From Prorocentrum cordatum (Eukaryota; Sar; Dinophyceae; Prorocentrales; Prorocentraceae), in assembly GCA_963575745.1 (NCBI GenBank), contig CAUYUJ010012125.1, positions 283,964 to 347,963 of the forward strand: a stretch of DNA of 64,000 nt, in the 5' to 3' direction. Each line of letters opens with the position of its first letter. Within the stretch, counting starts at the first letter, position 1. The position numbers and the translations under genes are program-made. Below are positions 9,524 through 18,896 of the stretch, one piece after another. The notes below the pieces were generated by a model. It was not told the origin of the DNA. It saw nothing but the letters and a program-made list of their open reading frames with translations, and made no database searches.

Positions 9524-9663
9524 CTGGGGAGGATGGGCACGGGCCAGGAGGCGGCGGGGGTGGAGGGCGAGGAGGGGGAGGAGAAGGAGGAGTCGAGGCG
9601 AGAGGGGTGGAGGGAAGAGAGGGAAGGGATCAACTCGGGATGGGGGCGGCCCCCCCCCGCGCC

Positions 9664-9823
9664 AATTGGAGACAGGTAGGGCCCTGGGCAAGAAAGGCCC
9701 CGCGAAGGGGATCTGGCGGCCGCAGGGCATGTCGTAGTTGCGCCAAATGTCATGGTGCTTCTCTGGGGGCGTTGCGTCGAAGGGCTCTTCGTCGTAATGG
9801 ACCGAGGGGAGTGATGTTGGGAA
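9664..9823 (-). CDS. Exon encoding FPTSLPSVHYDEEPFDATPP
   Basis: The minus strand reads FPTSLPSVHYDEEPFDATPP, EKHHDIWRNYDMPCGRQIP and FAGPFLPRALPVSNW. It starts right after a CTGCAG acceptor. The donor is uncertain (a GT at about 9,670 is one option). This is one of the most protein-like segments of the chain, with no low-complexity sequence. Confidence 0.6.
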
Positions 9824-9939
9824 CTGCAGGATGCGGAGTTGTGTGGGGGGAGAGAGGGGGAGGAGGACAAGCGAGGTGCGCTCGCGTCAACATCTGACAT
9901 CCTACCCCTCCCTCCCATCCCTCCCCATTGCGCTACTTC

Positions 9940-10029
9940 ATTGTCCTCTCACCGAATCGGGCGTCGCATCTGACCCTCACGCCTAGGAGGAAGAGCACGA
10001 CGACGACGACGACGACGAAGACGACGACA

Positions 10030-10091
<62 letters not shown>

Positions 10092-10600
10092 CGAGTGCGG
10101 CGCGGGCGCGGTGCGCCCGTGGAGCCGAGCGCCCGTGGAGCGGCTGGCGGCGCCGAGGAGGCCGCGCGCCGAGGCCCCAGGAGGGGCCCCAGGAGCCCCG
10201 CACGCCATCAGGGGAAGAGGGAGAGTATTTTCATATTGAGTAATGGTAGAGGGGGCCCCCGTCGGAACGGCCGTTTACAATCGGATTGTCAAAAACACAT
10301 ATGAAAACCGAACTCGGCCCAATCCTGCGTGTAAAAAAACAGTACGCGGGGGGTGCTAAATATCACCCGCGCGCCATCAGGGGAAGAGTGAGAATATTTT
10401 CATATTGAGTGATGGTTGAGGAGAAGGATGAGGAGGAGGAGGAGAAGGAGGAGATGGAGGATCAAGAGGAGGAGGGGTGAGGGGGAGGAGGAGGAGGAGG
10501 AGGGGGGGGAGGAGGAGGAGGAGGAGGGGGAGGAGGAGGAGATGGAGCAGGAGGAGGAGGAGGAGGAGGAGGAGGGAAGAGGAAGAGGAGGGGGGGTGCC
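9940..10600. repeat. (GAC)n tract, GGA tracts and a direct repeat
   Basis: A nearly pure (GAC)n array runs from about 9,998 to 10,091. A direct repeat containing GCCATCAGGGGAAGAG and ATTTTCATATTGAGT occurs at about 10,205-10,250 and 10,373-10,418. An (AGG)n tract follows at 10,425-10,590. I see no supportable coding sequence. Confidence 0.7.
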
Positions 10601-10668
10601 TGCACGCCGAAGTAGTCGCCCGTGGCCTTGTTGATCAGCGTGCCGGCGGAGACGTCCGCATGCTTCTC
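10600..10668 (-). CDS. 69-bp exon with AG acceptor and GC donor
   Basis: The minus strand reads EKHADVSAGTLINKATGDYF then GVQ. It is bounded by CCCCCCAG on the 5' side and by CAG/GCACCC on the 3' side, the GC-AG border style reported for dinoflagellate introns. This is the cleanest exon in the window. Confidence 0.65.
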
Positions 10669-10746
10669 CTGGGGGGAGTTTATGCATGCATTTTAGGGCT
10701 GCGTTTTTAAGGTGTTAGGTTTCTAAGGTTAGCGGAAGAGGTGGAG

Positions 10747-10950
10747 GGGGAGGGAACTGAGGGCCTCGCCCAACGCTTCCCTCGCAGGGTCCTTTAAGTA
10801 GAGCTTGTAATCTACAACGAAGTCAATTCGGGCCTGGCGAATTGCTCGCCTCAACTCCTGCTTCTGGTGCATGGGCCAAGGGTTAAAGGGGTGCACGTGC
10901 TTGCCATAATATACGACGGGCTTCGGCGGGCACTGCTCAGCCGCCCCCCC
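10747..10950 (-). CDS. Exon encoding VVYYGKHVHPFNPWPMHQKQ
   Basis: The minus strand reads GGAAEQCPPKP, VVYYGKHVHPFNPWPMHQKQ, ELRRAIRQARIDFVVDYKLY and LKDPAREALGEALSSLP. It is well-mixed, probably helical at the end, and then runs into an in-frame stop in the presumed intron. An (AGG)n/(TCC)n tract lies upstream. The family was not recognised. Confidence 0.6.
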
Positions 10951-11032
10951 CTCCTGCGGGCGCAGGGGGCGGGTGGGGAGGAGGGTGGGGAAGGAGGGGG
11001 GGGAGGGGGAGGAGGAGGAGGAGGCGGGGGCG

Positions 11033-11158
11033 AGTTGTGCAGCGGCTCCTCGGTCGCGACCATCTGGCGCTCTTCTTGCTGGCTCTCGTCCCAGTCCCCC
11101 ATCGCGCGCCCGGGCGGGACCTCCTCGTCGTCGGACTCGCTCTCGGACGCCGGCGACC
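11033..11158 (-). CDS. Acidic exon SPASESESDDEEVPPGRAMG
   Basis: The minus strand reads SPASESESDDEEVPPGRAMG, DWDESQQEERQMVATEEPLH and NS, then enters (CCT)n. A GC dinucleotide after AACTC could be the donor. The Ser-Asp-Glu cluster resembles casein-kinase-type sites, which is inference. Confidence 0.5.
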
Positions 11159-11164
11159 CCTATC

Positions 11165-11535
11165 GGAAGGGGAGGGGGAGGAGGGGGAGCGGGGGGAGAA
11201 GCAGGAGAGGGAGGAGGAACTGGAGGACGGAGGACGGGGGCCCCAAGAGGGCCCATGAGAGTCTCAAGTATTTTTGAGAGGGACTCCCCAAAAACACTTC
11301 ACGAGAGGACCCAGTGGAGGGAGTGGGGGGCGGGGTAGGCGGAGAGGGAGGACGGGAGGGGGAGGAGGAGAAGGATGGTGGAGGTGGAGATGGTTGAGGA
11401 GGGGGGAAGCGGCGGAGGGGAGGAGAAAGAAGAGCACGAGGGGGAGTGGAGGAGGAGGAGGACTAGGAGGAGGACTAGGAGGAGGATAAGGCGCGAGGAA
11501 GTTGTGGAGGAGGATGAGGCGGAGGAGGAGATGGA
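11165..11535. repeat. (AGG)n-rich intron
   Basis: Purine-rich GGA/AGG microsatellite interrupted by a short CCAAGAGGGCCCATGAGAG stretch near 11,242. Long open frames here encode only Glu/Gly/Arg or Pro/Ser/Leu and are artefacts. Confidence 0.65.
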
Positions 11536-11541
11536 GGGAAC

Positions 11542-11604
11542 CTTTGGAGTCGGCTTGGAGCCAGGGTACTCGGGGATCTCCTCCAACGACGCCTCAAGGA
11601 ATCC
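11542..11604 (-). CDS. Exon encoding GFLEASLEEIPEYPGSKPTP
   Basis: The minus strand reads GFLEASLEEIPEYPGSKPTP followed by K and an AAG/GTTCCC donor. It almost abuts the next upstream segment but in a different frame, so either a junction or a small indel lies at about 11,604-11,612. Confidence 0.4.
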
Positions 11605-11609
11605 CCTCT

Positions 11610-11870
11610 GATGTCATACTGGGGCATTCGGTCCGCAGGGGCTGAGGCGCCGTCGGATCCAGACGATATCAGATCCGATGATGCCTCTGCCGTGGACCGA
11701 CCCCAGGATGGCGCGAGAGTGGTTGCGGCCACAGCATCCTTGCGGGGCAGCGACTGCTTCTCCACATTGCAGGCCAGCGGCAGCTTCTCCACGCTCCCCG
11801 GGGACCGAGAAGACTTGCTCCCTGGGCTCGGGGTCGACTTGCTCGATGGGCTCTGGTTCGCTCCTTTAGC
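11610..11870 (-). CDS. Ser/Thr/Pro-rich exon with CNVEKQSLPRKDAVAATTLA
   Basis: The minus strand starts after a CCAG acceptor with AKGANQSPSSKSTPSPGSK and SSRSPGSVEKLPLA. It continues CNVEKQSLPRKDAVAATTLA, PSWGRSTAEASSDLISSGSD and GASAPADRMPQYDI. It is probably disordered with SPxK-like motifs. It is followed within a few bases by the GFLEASLEE segment in another frame. Confidence 0.5.
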
Positions 11871-11879
11871 CTGGCAGGC

Positions 11880-12135
11880 GCGCCCCTCCTCCTCCTTATC
11901 CTCCTCCTTCTCCTCCTCATCCTCATCCTCATCATCGTCCTCATCCTCCTAGTCCTCCTCCTCATCCTCATCCTCATCGTCCTGCTCCTGCTCCTCCTCC
12001 TCCTCCTCCTCCTCCTCCTCTCCATCATCATCATCATCTCCGTCATCATCATCGCCATCATCATCACCGCCATCATCAGCATTGGCATCATCATTATTAT
12101 CATCAGCACCATTATCATCATCCTCCTTCTCCTCA
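11880..12135. repeat. (TCC)n/(ATC)n microsatellite intron
   Basis: Compound trinucleotide array: CTCCTC/CATCCT units to about 12,020, then CATCAT units to about 12,130. No coding sequence was supported. Confidence 0.7.
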
Positions 12136-12136
12136 T

Positions 12137-12272
12137 TCTCCCATCCAGTTTGGGCTGCCCTCCAACCTCAAGGACGTCTTGCAATATATTTTTCAGCCGC
12201 TGCATCTGCGCCCCCTTGGACCGCTCTTTGTTCCAATTGTAGCAAGTGGTGACGAAGCCGAGCCTGGCTGGC
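12137..12272 (-). CDS. Exon encoding PARLGFVTTCYNWNKERSKG
   Basis: The minus strand reads PARLGFVTTCYNWNKERSKG, AQMQRLKNILQDVLEVGGQP and KLDGR. A CCAG acceptor lies at the 5' edge, and GA or a nearby dinucleotide serves as donor. Composition is ordinary and the middle looks helical. The family was not recognised. Confidence 0.6.
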
Positions 12273-12500
12273 AAGCAGAGGAGGCGGTAGAAGTGGAAGA
12301 GGAGGAAGAGGAGGAGGAGGAGGAGGAGGAGGAGGAGGAGGCAGAGACCCGTGAAACGAGAACGGCCGCAGTCCCGAGGTCCCGAGGAGGAGGGGGGGGA
12401 GGGAGAGGGGGGAAGAAGGGGGGGGATGGGGGGGGAGAAAGATCAGAGGAAGAGGAGGGGAGGAAGGAGGAGAAGGACGAGGAGGAGATGTGGTCACGAC

Positions 12501-12625
12501 CCCGATTTCGGGCACCAGGGAACAGCATGTGCCACTTTTCCCCCTCGTCGACCGCGTGCGAGCGGGACTCCGTTTTGCCTCCTGCGATGGGGAGGGGCAT
12601 CATCGGGCTCGATGTTCCCGCCCCC
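12501..12625 (-). CDS. Exon encoding PLPIAGGKTESRSHAVDEGE
   Basis: The minus strand reads GAGTSSPMM, PLPIAGGKTESRSHAVDEGE and KWHMLFPGARNR. A GT donor follows at 12,500 (CGGG/GTCGTG). The upstream acceptor is probably the AG at about 12,626. Flanks are GGA/CCT-rich. Confidence 0.5.
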
Positions 12626-12778
12626 CTCACGCGGGAGGCGGGTGAAGGGCGGGGCGGGAGGGGGGGGAAGTGAGAGGAGTGAAGGAGGGGAGGGGGGAGG
12701 AAAGGTGCGCGAAGGTACAGAAGGGAGAAGGGACGGGAAGGAGGGAAGAGGAGCTCGGAGGGAATGATAGAAACGTAC

Positions 12779-12919
12779 AGGTCCTGAAAGGTTGTACTCC
12801 AGATCCACGTCCGCCTTCTCGAGGCCATCGCGCATCATTGCGAGGTTCGCGTGGACCCCGCCGCTCGCTGCAATAACCCCGCGGAGGACCTGGAATACCG
12901 TGTCGTTCTCCACCGTCTT
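12779..12919 (-). CDS. Exon encoding TVENDTVFQVLRGVIAASGG
   Basis: The minus strand reads TVENDTVFQVLRGVIAASGG, VHANLAMMRDGLEKADVDLE and YNLSGP. TATAAG is the acceptor and GTACGT a good donor at 12,778. The alternation of hydrophobic residues suggests a folded helical domain. The family was not recognised. Confidence 0.65.
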
Positions 12920-12944
12920 ATAGGTGACCGAGTAGGGAGGAGGT

Positions 12945-13155
12945 GGGAGCGGGGGAGGAGGAGGAGGAGGAGGAGAAGGAGGAGGAGGAGAAGGAGGAGG
13001 AGGAGGAGGATGAGGATGAGGAGGAGGATTAGGAGGATGAGGATGAGATTGAGGATGAAGATGAGGATGAGGATGAAGAGGGGAGGGAAGAGAAACGGAA
13101 AGGGGGAGGAGGATGAGGAGGTGGAGGATGCGAGGTGGAAGACGTTTAGGTGCAG
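12945..13155. repeat. (AGG)n/(GATGAG)n intron
   Basis: Purine-rich microsatellite drifting from GGAGGA to GATGAG units. No coding sequence was supported. Confidence 0.65.
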
Positions 13156-13279
13156 GGGGGTGGCATCAGAAGGGGGTGAGGACGAGGTCGAGGTGGAGTA
13201 GGAGGTTGGAGGATGATCGAGGATGGCGAGGAGGGGAGGTGGAAAAGGCAGGTAAAGAGATAAGAGGATGAAGGCCGAC

Positions 13280-13340
13280 CTTCTCGAAGCCGCCGTCATT
13301 CTCGAGCGACACTTTGAACCCAGGATGTTGACCTGGGACG
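13280..13340 (-). CDS. Short exon QHPGFKVSLENDGGFEK
   Basis: After a CCCAG acceptor the minus strand reads QHPGFKVSLENDGGFEK, ending at a GAGAAG/GTCGGC donor. An alternative frame (VNILGSKCRSRMTAASRR) exists but is less convincing. Confidence 0.45.
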
Positions 13341-13517
13341 CTGGCCGGGAGGATCCCTCCCCCCCGTTCCCCGCCCCGCCTCGAGGCGGAGAGGGGCGCG
13401 GGGGAGACGGATCCCAAACTCGAAGAAATAATTGTGGGACCCCACCCCACTTCGCTCCCTCCCCCCCCTCGAGGGGATGGGGGGAGGGCGACGGGAAATT
13501 AAGGGGAAGGGCGGCGC

Positions 13518-13572
13518 ACCGAGGGAGGCCGCGAACGCCTGCGCGATGCATTCGCTCATGGCGACGGCCGGG
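13518..13572 (-). CDS. Possible first exon, MSECIAQAFAASLG
   Basis: The minus strand reads AVAMSECIAQAFAASLG followed by a GTGCGC donor at about 13,517. It is the most upstream protein-like segment I can find, so the ATG at 13,559 may be the start of the gene. Evidence for the start is weak. Confidence 0.35.
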
Positions 13573-14575
13573 CGTGCGAGGGGGCCAAGGTGGCGGAGAG
13601 GGCTGGGTCGAGAGTGGAGTGGAGAGAGGAGTGGAAGAGGAGGTGGAGAAATAGGAGGAGAAAGGATTGGAGCGGAGTGGGGAAAGAGGACGAGTTGTGG
13701 GGCGGCGGATCACCACGGGCGATTTACCTCGGGCGGCCTGCCTCACCTGAGCCCCAAGGCAGCTAAGGGAGGAGAAGGCGAGGACGGGGGGAGAGGGGCG
13801 AGCAGGGAGGGGGAGGAGGAGAAGGGGGGGGGGGAGGACGGGGAGGGGGACGGCGAGGGGAAGGGCGATGAGGAGGAGGAGGAGGAGGGAGGTGAGGAGA
13901 AGGCGAGGAGAGGATGGGAAAGGGAAGCGCACGGAGGGAGAAGGAGCTAGGGGAGGATGAGGAGGATGACGACGAGGAGGAGAGCGAGAAGGAGGAGGAG
14001 GAGAAGGAGGAGGAGGAGGAGGAAGAGAAGGAGGAGGAGGGGGGAAAACGGCGGCGAGGGGGAGGGCGAGAAGGAGGAGAAGGAGGAGGGCGAGGAGTGG
14101 ATGGGGAAAAGGGGCGGAGAGTGGGAGGAGCAGGAGTAGGAGGAGGAGGAAAAGGAGGAAAATGAGAGGAGGGGAGGAAGAGCAGGGTAGGGAGGGTCGA
14201 CGAGGAGGAGGGCGAGAAGGAGGAGGAGGAGGAGGAGGACAAGCTTCAGTGCGCCACGGGTGGATCGAACTCGGGGGGGGGGGGGTCCTCGTTTTTTTTT
14301 TTCGCCCGCTTTCCTGCTTTCTCTGAGCATTTTCCCTTCCCCTTCCTCCGTTTCCGTCTCCTGTTCCGCCTCCTGCTCCTCACTCCTCTTTATCCCCCCT
14401 CCTTTTTTTTCTGCGGTTTGCACCGCGTCGGCGCAGCGCCGCTAACATGATCATACCATCAACGTGATATAGAATGATCACCGGAGTCAACATGCAAGAT
14501 GATCTACTATGCGAAGCATTATTTCTACCATGTGGCCTCTTCCTGGTTCATCTCGCATGGTCGTCTAGGTTGGCC
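13573..14575. other. (GGA)n-rich DNA and homopolymer runs, no gene
   Basis: GGA/GAGGAG microsatellite dominates from 13,600 to 14,250. A G-run and a T-run follow at 14,272-14,303, then CTTCC-rich DNA to 14,420. It separates the exon chain from the broken RT gene. Nothing coding was supported. Confidence 0.6.
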
Positions 14576-15550
14576 TCATGGAGCCTCAGGGTGCCAGAAC
14601 GAAAGCGAGAGCTGCAAGGCTGGCCCGAGAGCCCAAACCTGCCGCAGCTTCGCACACTGCCGCTCGGAAAGGGCACGCAGGATGCTCCGGCCGAAACGCC
14701 CTCTGTAGCGACCGGACACGAAGCCGAGCTTGCCGCGGAGCTTCCCCGCTGGCCCCGGCTCGAGCACACCGGCGCGCAGGACGTCCGCTGTGGCCGAGGT
14801 CAGCTCCGCCTTGCGCGCCCCGGCCACGCGCAGCTGCTCCCTCGCGAAGTCGTAGGACACGCCCAGCACGTCGATCTCCTGCCCTGCCTGCAACTTTCTA
14901 GCTGAAAAGTCGATGCCGAGCCAAGTGCGAACCTCTGCAGTCAAGGCAATCTCCTCCGATACAAGCGCGCCCGTCGTGAAGCCGAACTTGTCGTCGTAGT
15001 AGTTGAAGGCGAACAGATGGAAAAGCTTCACGAGGATGTCAGTCACGATCGAGGCCCAGCGGTTGTAGTTGTGCACCGAAGCAAGGTTCCCGAACGATGG
15101 ACCGATCATCACGAAATACGCTGGCCTCCTCTTGAAGGGGCCCCACAGTACGACAACGGCGTACCGGCGGTGCTCTGGGAGCACTGGGATCTGGCGGTAA
15201 GCGTTTGACTCATCGAGCACCCAGCCGGCGAGACGCCTGCCCGCGGTGGCCCGAAGCACCTTGAGAGCAGATAGGTTATGGTCGGTGGAGAGCACCTGCA
15301 GTTTCTCCGTGGCGCAGGCTGCCTCATTCACGAGCGTGGCGTTGTCAACTCCACGAGTCCTGCATTTCTGGACCACGCCGAACCTCTCTGTGGCGATCCA
15401 GTCGGGCGTTCCTACATGCCGAGCCACGTCCTCATGCCTGTAGAACGGCCCGATGCATGCGCCCCGATCCCCATCGTCCAGGGTGTCCGCCCAGATCGCA
15501 TCAGCGTGCGCCCCACCGCCAGATGTGGCCAGCTTCTTCTCGAGTCGTTA
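14576..15550 (-). pseudogene. DIRS/Ngaro-like reverse transcriptase, C-terminal half (host gene of the Copia insertion)
   Basis: The minus frame reads ADAIWADTLDDGDRGACIGP, then GTPDWIATERFGVVQKCR, WVLDESNAYRQIPVLPEHR (first catalytic Asp) and FAFNYYDDKFGF, the YxDD box at 14,990-15,001. It continues with KLRGKLGFVSGRYRGRFGRS, the thumb and RNase-H-proximal part typical of DIRS/Ngaro-type elements abundant in dinoflagellates. The frame stops at 14,576. No tyrosine recombinase domain is visible, so the subclass is by RT similarity only. The 5' side ends at 15,551-15,556 in the hexamer shared with the other half at 58.9 kb. An in-frame TAA lies right at the junction. Confidence 0.6.
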
Positions 15551-15556
15551 TCTGAC
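15551..15556. repeat. Target-site duplication, left copy (tctgac)
   Basis: The hexamer TCTGAC flanks the 3' LTR on the outside and recurs at 58,884-58,889 outside the 5' LTR. On the minus strand it is GTCAGA, in frame as Val-Arg in both halves of the interrupted RT gene. The true duplication may be 5 bp (ctgac), the usual Copia length. Confidence 0.65.
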
Positions 15557-15558
15557 AC

Positions 15559-15899
15559 TCTTTCCTCTGAGAATCGGGGTAAGATGACAAAGGAATTAAG
15601 ATCTCATGTTCACTCTGCTCAGGGAGAGAGTGGACGGGATGAGACATTGATAAGACAAGCATCCGCTAAGCAAGACTACTCTATCAGGAATGCGAAGGGA
15701 GGAGGTCGGCCGAGGACGGACGACGACGAGCCGCCCGCGCGCCCCAGCGCACTCCTTTCCTCTCCTGCCAGCCGAAGTCGGCTGGCTCGAGCAGTCATAC
15801 AGCTGCGGAACACAGCTGTCAGTTCCAGCGGACAGTGCAATGCACGCAAACTAAGTTAAGTTCAAATTGAATATGAGGCGGAGAGGAGCATATTTACTC
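15559..15899 (-). repeat. 3' LTR of the Copia-type element (341 bp)
   Basis: Direct repeat of 58,545-58,885: same length, no indels, about 15 substitutions (roughly 4.4 percent) by eye. Minus-strand ends are GAGTAAATATGC and GAGGAAAGA, not the canonical TG...CA. It contains a perfect 8-bp stem, CCAGCCGA-AG-TCGGCTGG (15,768-15,785). A run of six G (minus strand) just upstream at 15,899-15,904 could be a minimal polypurine tract. Confidence 0.75.
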
Positions 15900-16180
15900 C
15901 CCCCGCGGCGGGCCGCGTAGAGCCCATCCAGCCACAGCACCCCCGGCCTCTACATTTGCACAAACCACCGGAGCCAACCCGAAAAAGCTTTTGCGGCTCA
16001 ACGGTGGCTGCCAGGGGGCCAAGGGCCGAAGAGGCTCGACGTTTCCCACCATTGTGATAAATATTTTCTCTCCGCTGGACCGGCTTAGCCGACCGGTAGC
16101 GATGTCCGCGCCCAACGCGCGTTCCGCGCGTGGTTAAATTGTTTTGCATGCGCCTGCCGCGACTGAGTCACGCGGGCGAA
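15900..16180. other. Untranslated interval upstream of the 3' LTR
   Basis: No supportable coding sequence. It contains one CGGCTTAGCCG palindrome (16,081-16,091) and a near copy around CGCGACTGAGTCACGCG (16,158-16,174). Confidence 0.4.
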
Positions 16181-16182
16181 AC

Positions 16183-16883
16183 TCAGTTCAGGCCCCCCCA
16201 CGGATTGCACTCGATCTCTCGCCTGGGCGGCGCCGGAGGCGGCGGATTTGAAGTCGCCGATCCTCCCGTCTGTACGTCCATGCCACGAGGCGTGCGAGAC
16301 CGCCCTCTTTCTCTGTCAGTGTCGCTCATAGGTGCCGTCCCTCTCGGCGGGAAGTGGTGGTCATGCCCTAATTGTGATAGCTGGTGCCAGTAACTCAGAG
16401 TATACCACTCCTCGTTGGTAAGCCACGTGACCCTGTTACGGTGGATGTAGTACCCGACGAGGATTCCGTTCACGTAACGCGGGTAGGACCTGCCAGGGTC
16501 GTACTCGTAGCTGTGGCCTGCATCGCTGCCGGCAGCGTCCGCGGCTGCCCCTGCGGCAGCGTCAATGGCAGCGCCGGCAGCGGCATCCATGTAAGCGCTA
16601 GCAGCAGCATCCATGGCAGCATCGCGCGCGCGCGTGATTCCGCCCGATCCCCCAAGTTGGGATGTTGTGGGTTTGTCTCCCTGGTCGTCACGGCTGAGCC
16701 GGCGATTGAACGGGGGGGTCCAGGAGCTGCTTCGGGTACCTGAGCGTCTGAGATGCCAGGTCGAAGAGGCGGCGGGCGCGACAAAGGTCTGGCCTTTGGT
16801 CCAGCGGGCGCATGTGGCCCCACGATTTCGGCTTCGCCGTCGTGTTCAGGATCATCACTCCTACGATCGTTCATAAATCCCAC
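16183..16883 (-). pseudogene. Unrecognised terminal ORF of the Copia element
   Basis: Two overlapping minus frames. The downstream one (16,614-16,183) reads AGSDAGHSYEYDPGRSYPRY, VNGILVGYYIHRNRVTWLTN, EEWYTLSYWHQLSQLGHDHH and then a basic Ser/Arg/Pro tail. Its N-terminus is an Ala-rich repeat (MDAAASAYMDAAAGAAIDAA) coded by a GCAGC-type repeat. The upstream frame (16,883-16,470) reads MGFMNDRRSDDPEHDGEAEI. A frameshift between them is likely. No family was recognised. The ordinary aromatic-rich middle makes a real protein plausible. Confidence 0.4.
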
Positions 16884-17009
16884 CAGCCCTTTAGGGCGTA
16901 GGTGGTCTAGAGAGTTTCCTCTGCCAACCCCCTTTCTTTCCCTTCGGGGAGGGGTTTACCCCTCCCCTTACCCCTCCCCACTGACCTGGACGGGGCGTTC
17001 CGCGACGCG

Positions 17010-17712
17010 TTGGGACGCCCAAGATGGCCCAAGACTGCTCCAAGAGCGAAAAGGCGAGAAAGCACAAAACATTGATTTTCCTTAGGTTTTGGAAGGATTT
17101 TGGCCTCTTGGGGGGGCCCAAGAGGCGATCCGAGGCACTCTAGAGGGGCGAGCCTAATTGAGGCCCCCCCCTTCTTTGATAGATCTCCTCCAAGATGGCC
17201 CCAAGAGCGCCCCGAAGGCTCCCAAGAGCGCCCCAAGAGCGCCCCAAGAGGGCCCCAAGAGACCCCAAGAGGCCCCCAAGAGGCCTCCAAGAGGCTGCCA
17301 AGAGACCCCCAAGAGGCCCCAAGAGAGTCCAAGATGGCCCAAGACGGCTCCAAGAGCGAAAAGGCGAGAAAGCAAAAAACATTGATTTTCCTTAGGTTTT
17401 GGAAGGATTTTGGCTTCTTGGGGGGGCCCAAGAGGCGACTCGAGGCACTCTAGAGGGGCAAGGCTAATAAGCAACCCCCCCTTTTTGGATAGATCTCATC
17501 CAAGATGGCCCCAAGAGCGCCTCGAAGGCTCCCAAGAGCGCCCCAAGAGCGCCCCAAGAGGGCCCCAAGAGGCCCCAAGATGCCCCCAAGAAGCCTCCAA
17601 GAGGCCCCCAAGAGACCCCCAAGAGGCCACAAGAGGCTCCCCGAGATACGCAAGAGGCCCCCGGGACCGCCAAGAGGCCCCAAAGACGGCCCAAGAGGCC
17701 CCCAAGCTCGCC
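17010..17712. repeat. Tandemly duplicated GGCCCCAAGAG minisatellite, 310-bp period
   Basis: A unit of 310 bp, including AACATTGATTTTCCTTAGG at about 17,067 and 17,377, is present about twice (17,018-17,640). It holds arrays of CCCCAAGAG all in one orientation. It lies inside the Copia element between two ORF remnants, so it is a secondary insertion or expansion there. It is the same repeat type as in the introns at 2-8 kb. Confidence 0.7.
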
Positions 17713-18115
17713 ATTGTCCTCCTCCTCCTCCTCTTTTCTTCCTCCTCCCTCCTCCCCCTCCCCCTCCTCCTCCTCCTCCTCCTCCTCCTCCTTTTCCTTT
17801 TCCTCCTTCTCGTCCTCCTCGTCCTCGCAGTCCTCCATCTCCTCCTCCTTATCTTCCTCCTCCTCCTCCTCCTCCTGCTCCTCCTCCTGCTCCTCTCTCC
17901 TCCTCCTACTCCGACGACGACGGCTCCTCCTACATCCTCCCCCTCTTGGGGTATATGGCGGCTCACCCCGCCCTCTGTTCTTCTGCATGCTCCCCCGCTT
18001 CCCTCATAACCTCCACTCCCCTGGGACTCATTTCTGGACGGGCTGGTGGGGATACGCGAAGCGTCTAGAATTGTATTATACTTCTGGCAGCAGTTGCTGC
18101 AGCGGCACCTTCTAA
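17713..18115. repeat. (TCC)n tract and flanking non-coding DNA
   Basis: CTCCTC microsatellite at 17,717-17,905, then about 200 bp without a supported gene. Confidence 0.55.
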
Positions 18116-18861
18116 TCAGCACGCAGTGAGGAAGGGTCCATCTTCTTTGTCCTGGAGATCGGCACCAGATTCAGGATACTTATCCTGTAGCCAAGAAATG
18201 GCGTCCTGTATTAGAGCACCGTGGCAACGGACGTCGTTCTGTACTCTCCTGCCCATCTTGTGGGCCCACCTTTCTAGAATGTCGTCTGTCTTAACAGCCG
18301 CGCGAATTCGGCAGTCCAAGGCGCATTCGTCGGTCCGCTTCTTTGAATCAATTTCGTTTGCGCTCACCATATCGGAACGCAATGATTCGCCCCGGATAGC
18401 CGATAAAGTGATTTTCTGACATAGAATAGCTGATTATCTCACGAACAATTCCAAAAATCCGTATGGGCCGAAGGCCCAGCTGCATTTATTGCACTGGTAC
18501 TAACCATTGTCATGTACTATAGTCTGGATGATCTCCGGGATCACGTATTCTGCCGTGCCGGTCAGGGTAACCCTGCCGGGGGTAGTAGGATTTAATCCCG
18601 TGTGTTCAATTATTTAATGGGCAGCAATTTCTCGAACCTCTCTCCCGAACAATGATATTTTGATCAGAAAGGGTCATCCTGGTGAGAGCATACGTGTCCC
18701 TCAGAGTGGTCAAGAGTGAAATATCCATCAGTTATCAACGCGGCCTTCGGCCCGCTGGTCGCTTTGAGGTCCAGATCAATTTGTGATAGTTCGCGCGCCA
18801 TCGCGGCTGCGCCGGTGGCATGTCGCAATACGGGGACAATAAGGCGATGGTCCCGACACAT
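18116..18861 (-). pseudogene. ORF remnants of the Copia accessory region
   Basis: Two short minus frames look protein-like. The upstream one (18,861-18,664) reads LIVPVLRHATGAAAMARELS and ATSGPKAALITDGYFTLDHS. The downstream one (18,382-18,116) reads IRAAVKTDDILERWAHKMGR, RVQNDVRCHGALIQDAISW and LQDKYPESGADLQDKEDGPF. The 280 bp between them show no clear frame. They are probably pieces of one decayed protein. The family was not recognised. Confidence 0.35.
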
Positions 18862-18896
18862 GCTAATCCGTCTTGAAACAGACTGAGAACTGCGAG

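Larger units (their letters stand above)
1..13572 (-). other. Multi-exon dinoflagellate gene (overview of exon set)
   Basis: About 20 short minus-strand segments between 13.57 kb and the left edge read as ordinary protein, while the DNA between them is (AGG)n, (GAC)n or GGCCCCAAGAG minisatellite. Several segments are bounded by AG acceptors and GT or GC donors. Examples are 10,600-10,668 (AG before GAG, GC after CAG), 8,058-8,420 (GC after CAG), 12,779-12,919 (GTACGT donor) and 9,425-9,523 (CAG acceptor, GTGG donor). GC donors are known to be common in dinoflagellates. I infer one long gene reading right to left with its 3' end beyond the window. It could be two genes, and exon phases were not reconciled throughout. 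No known domain was recognised. All exon borders are approximate. Confidence 0.5.

Noticed and set aside
7909-9897. Plus-strand open frame of about 660 codons rich in Ser/Ala/Pro
   Set aside because: It mirrors the acidic-repeat exons on the minus strand, which have better composition and splice borders.
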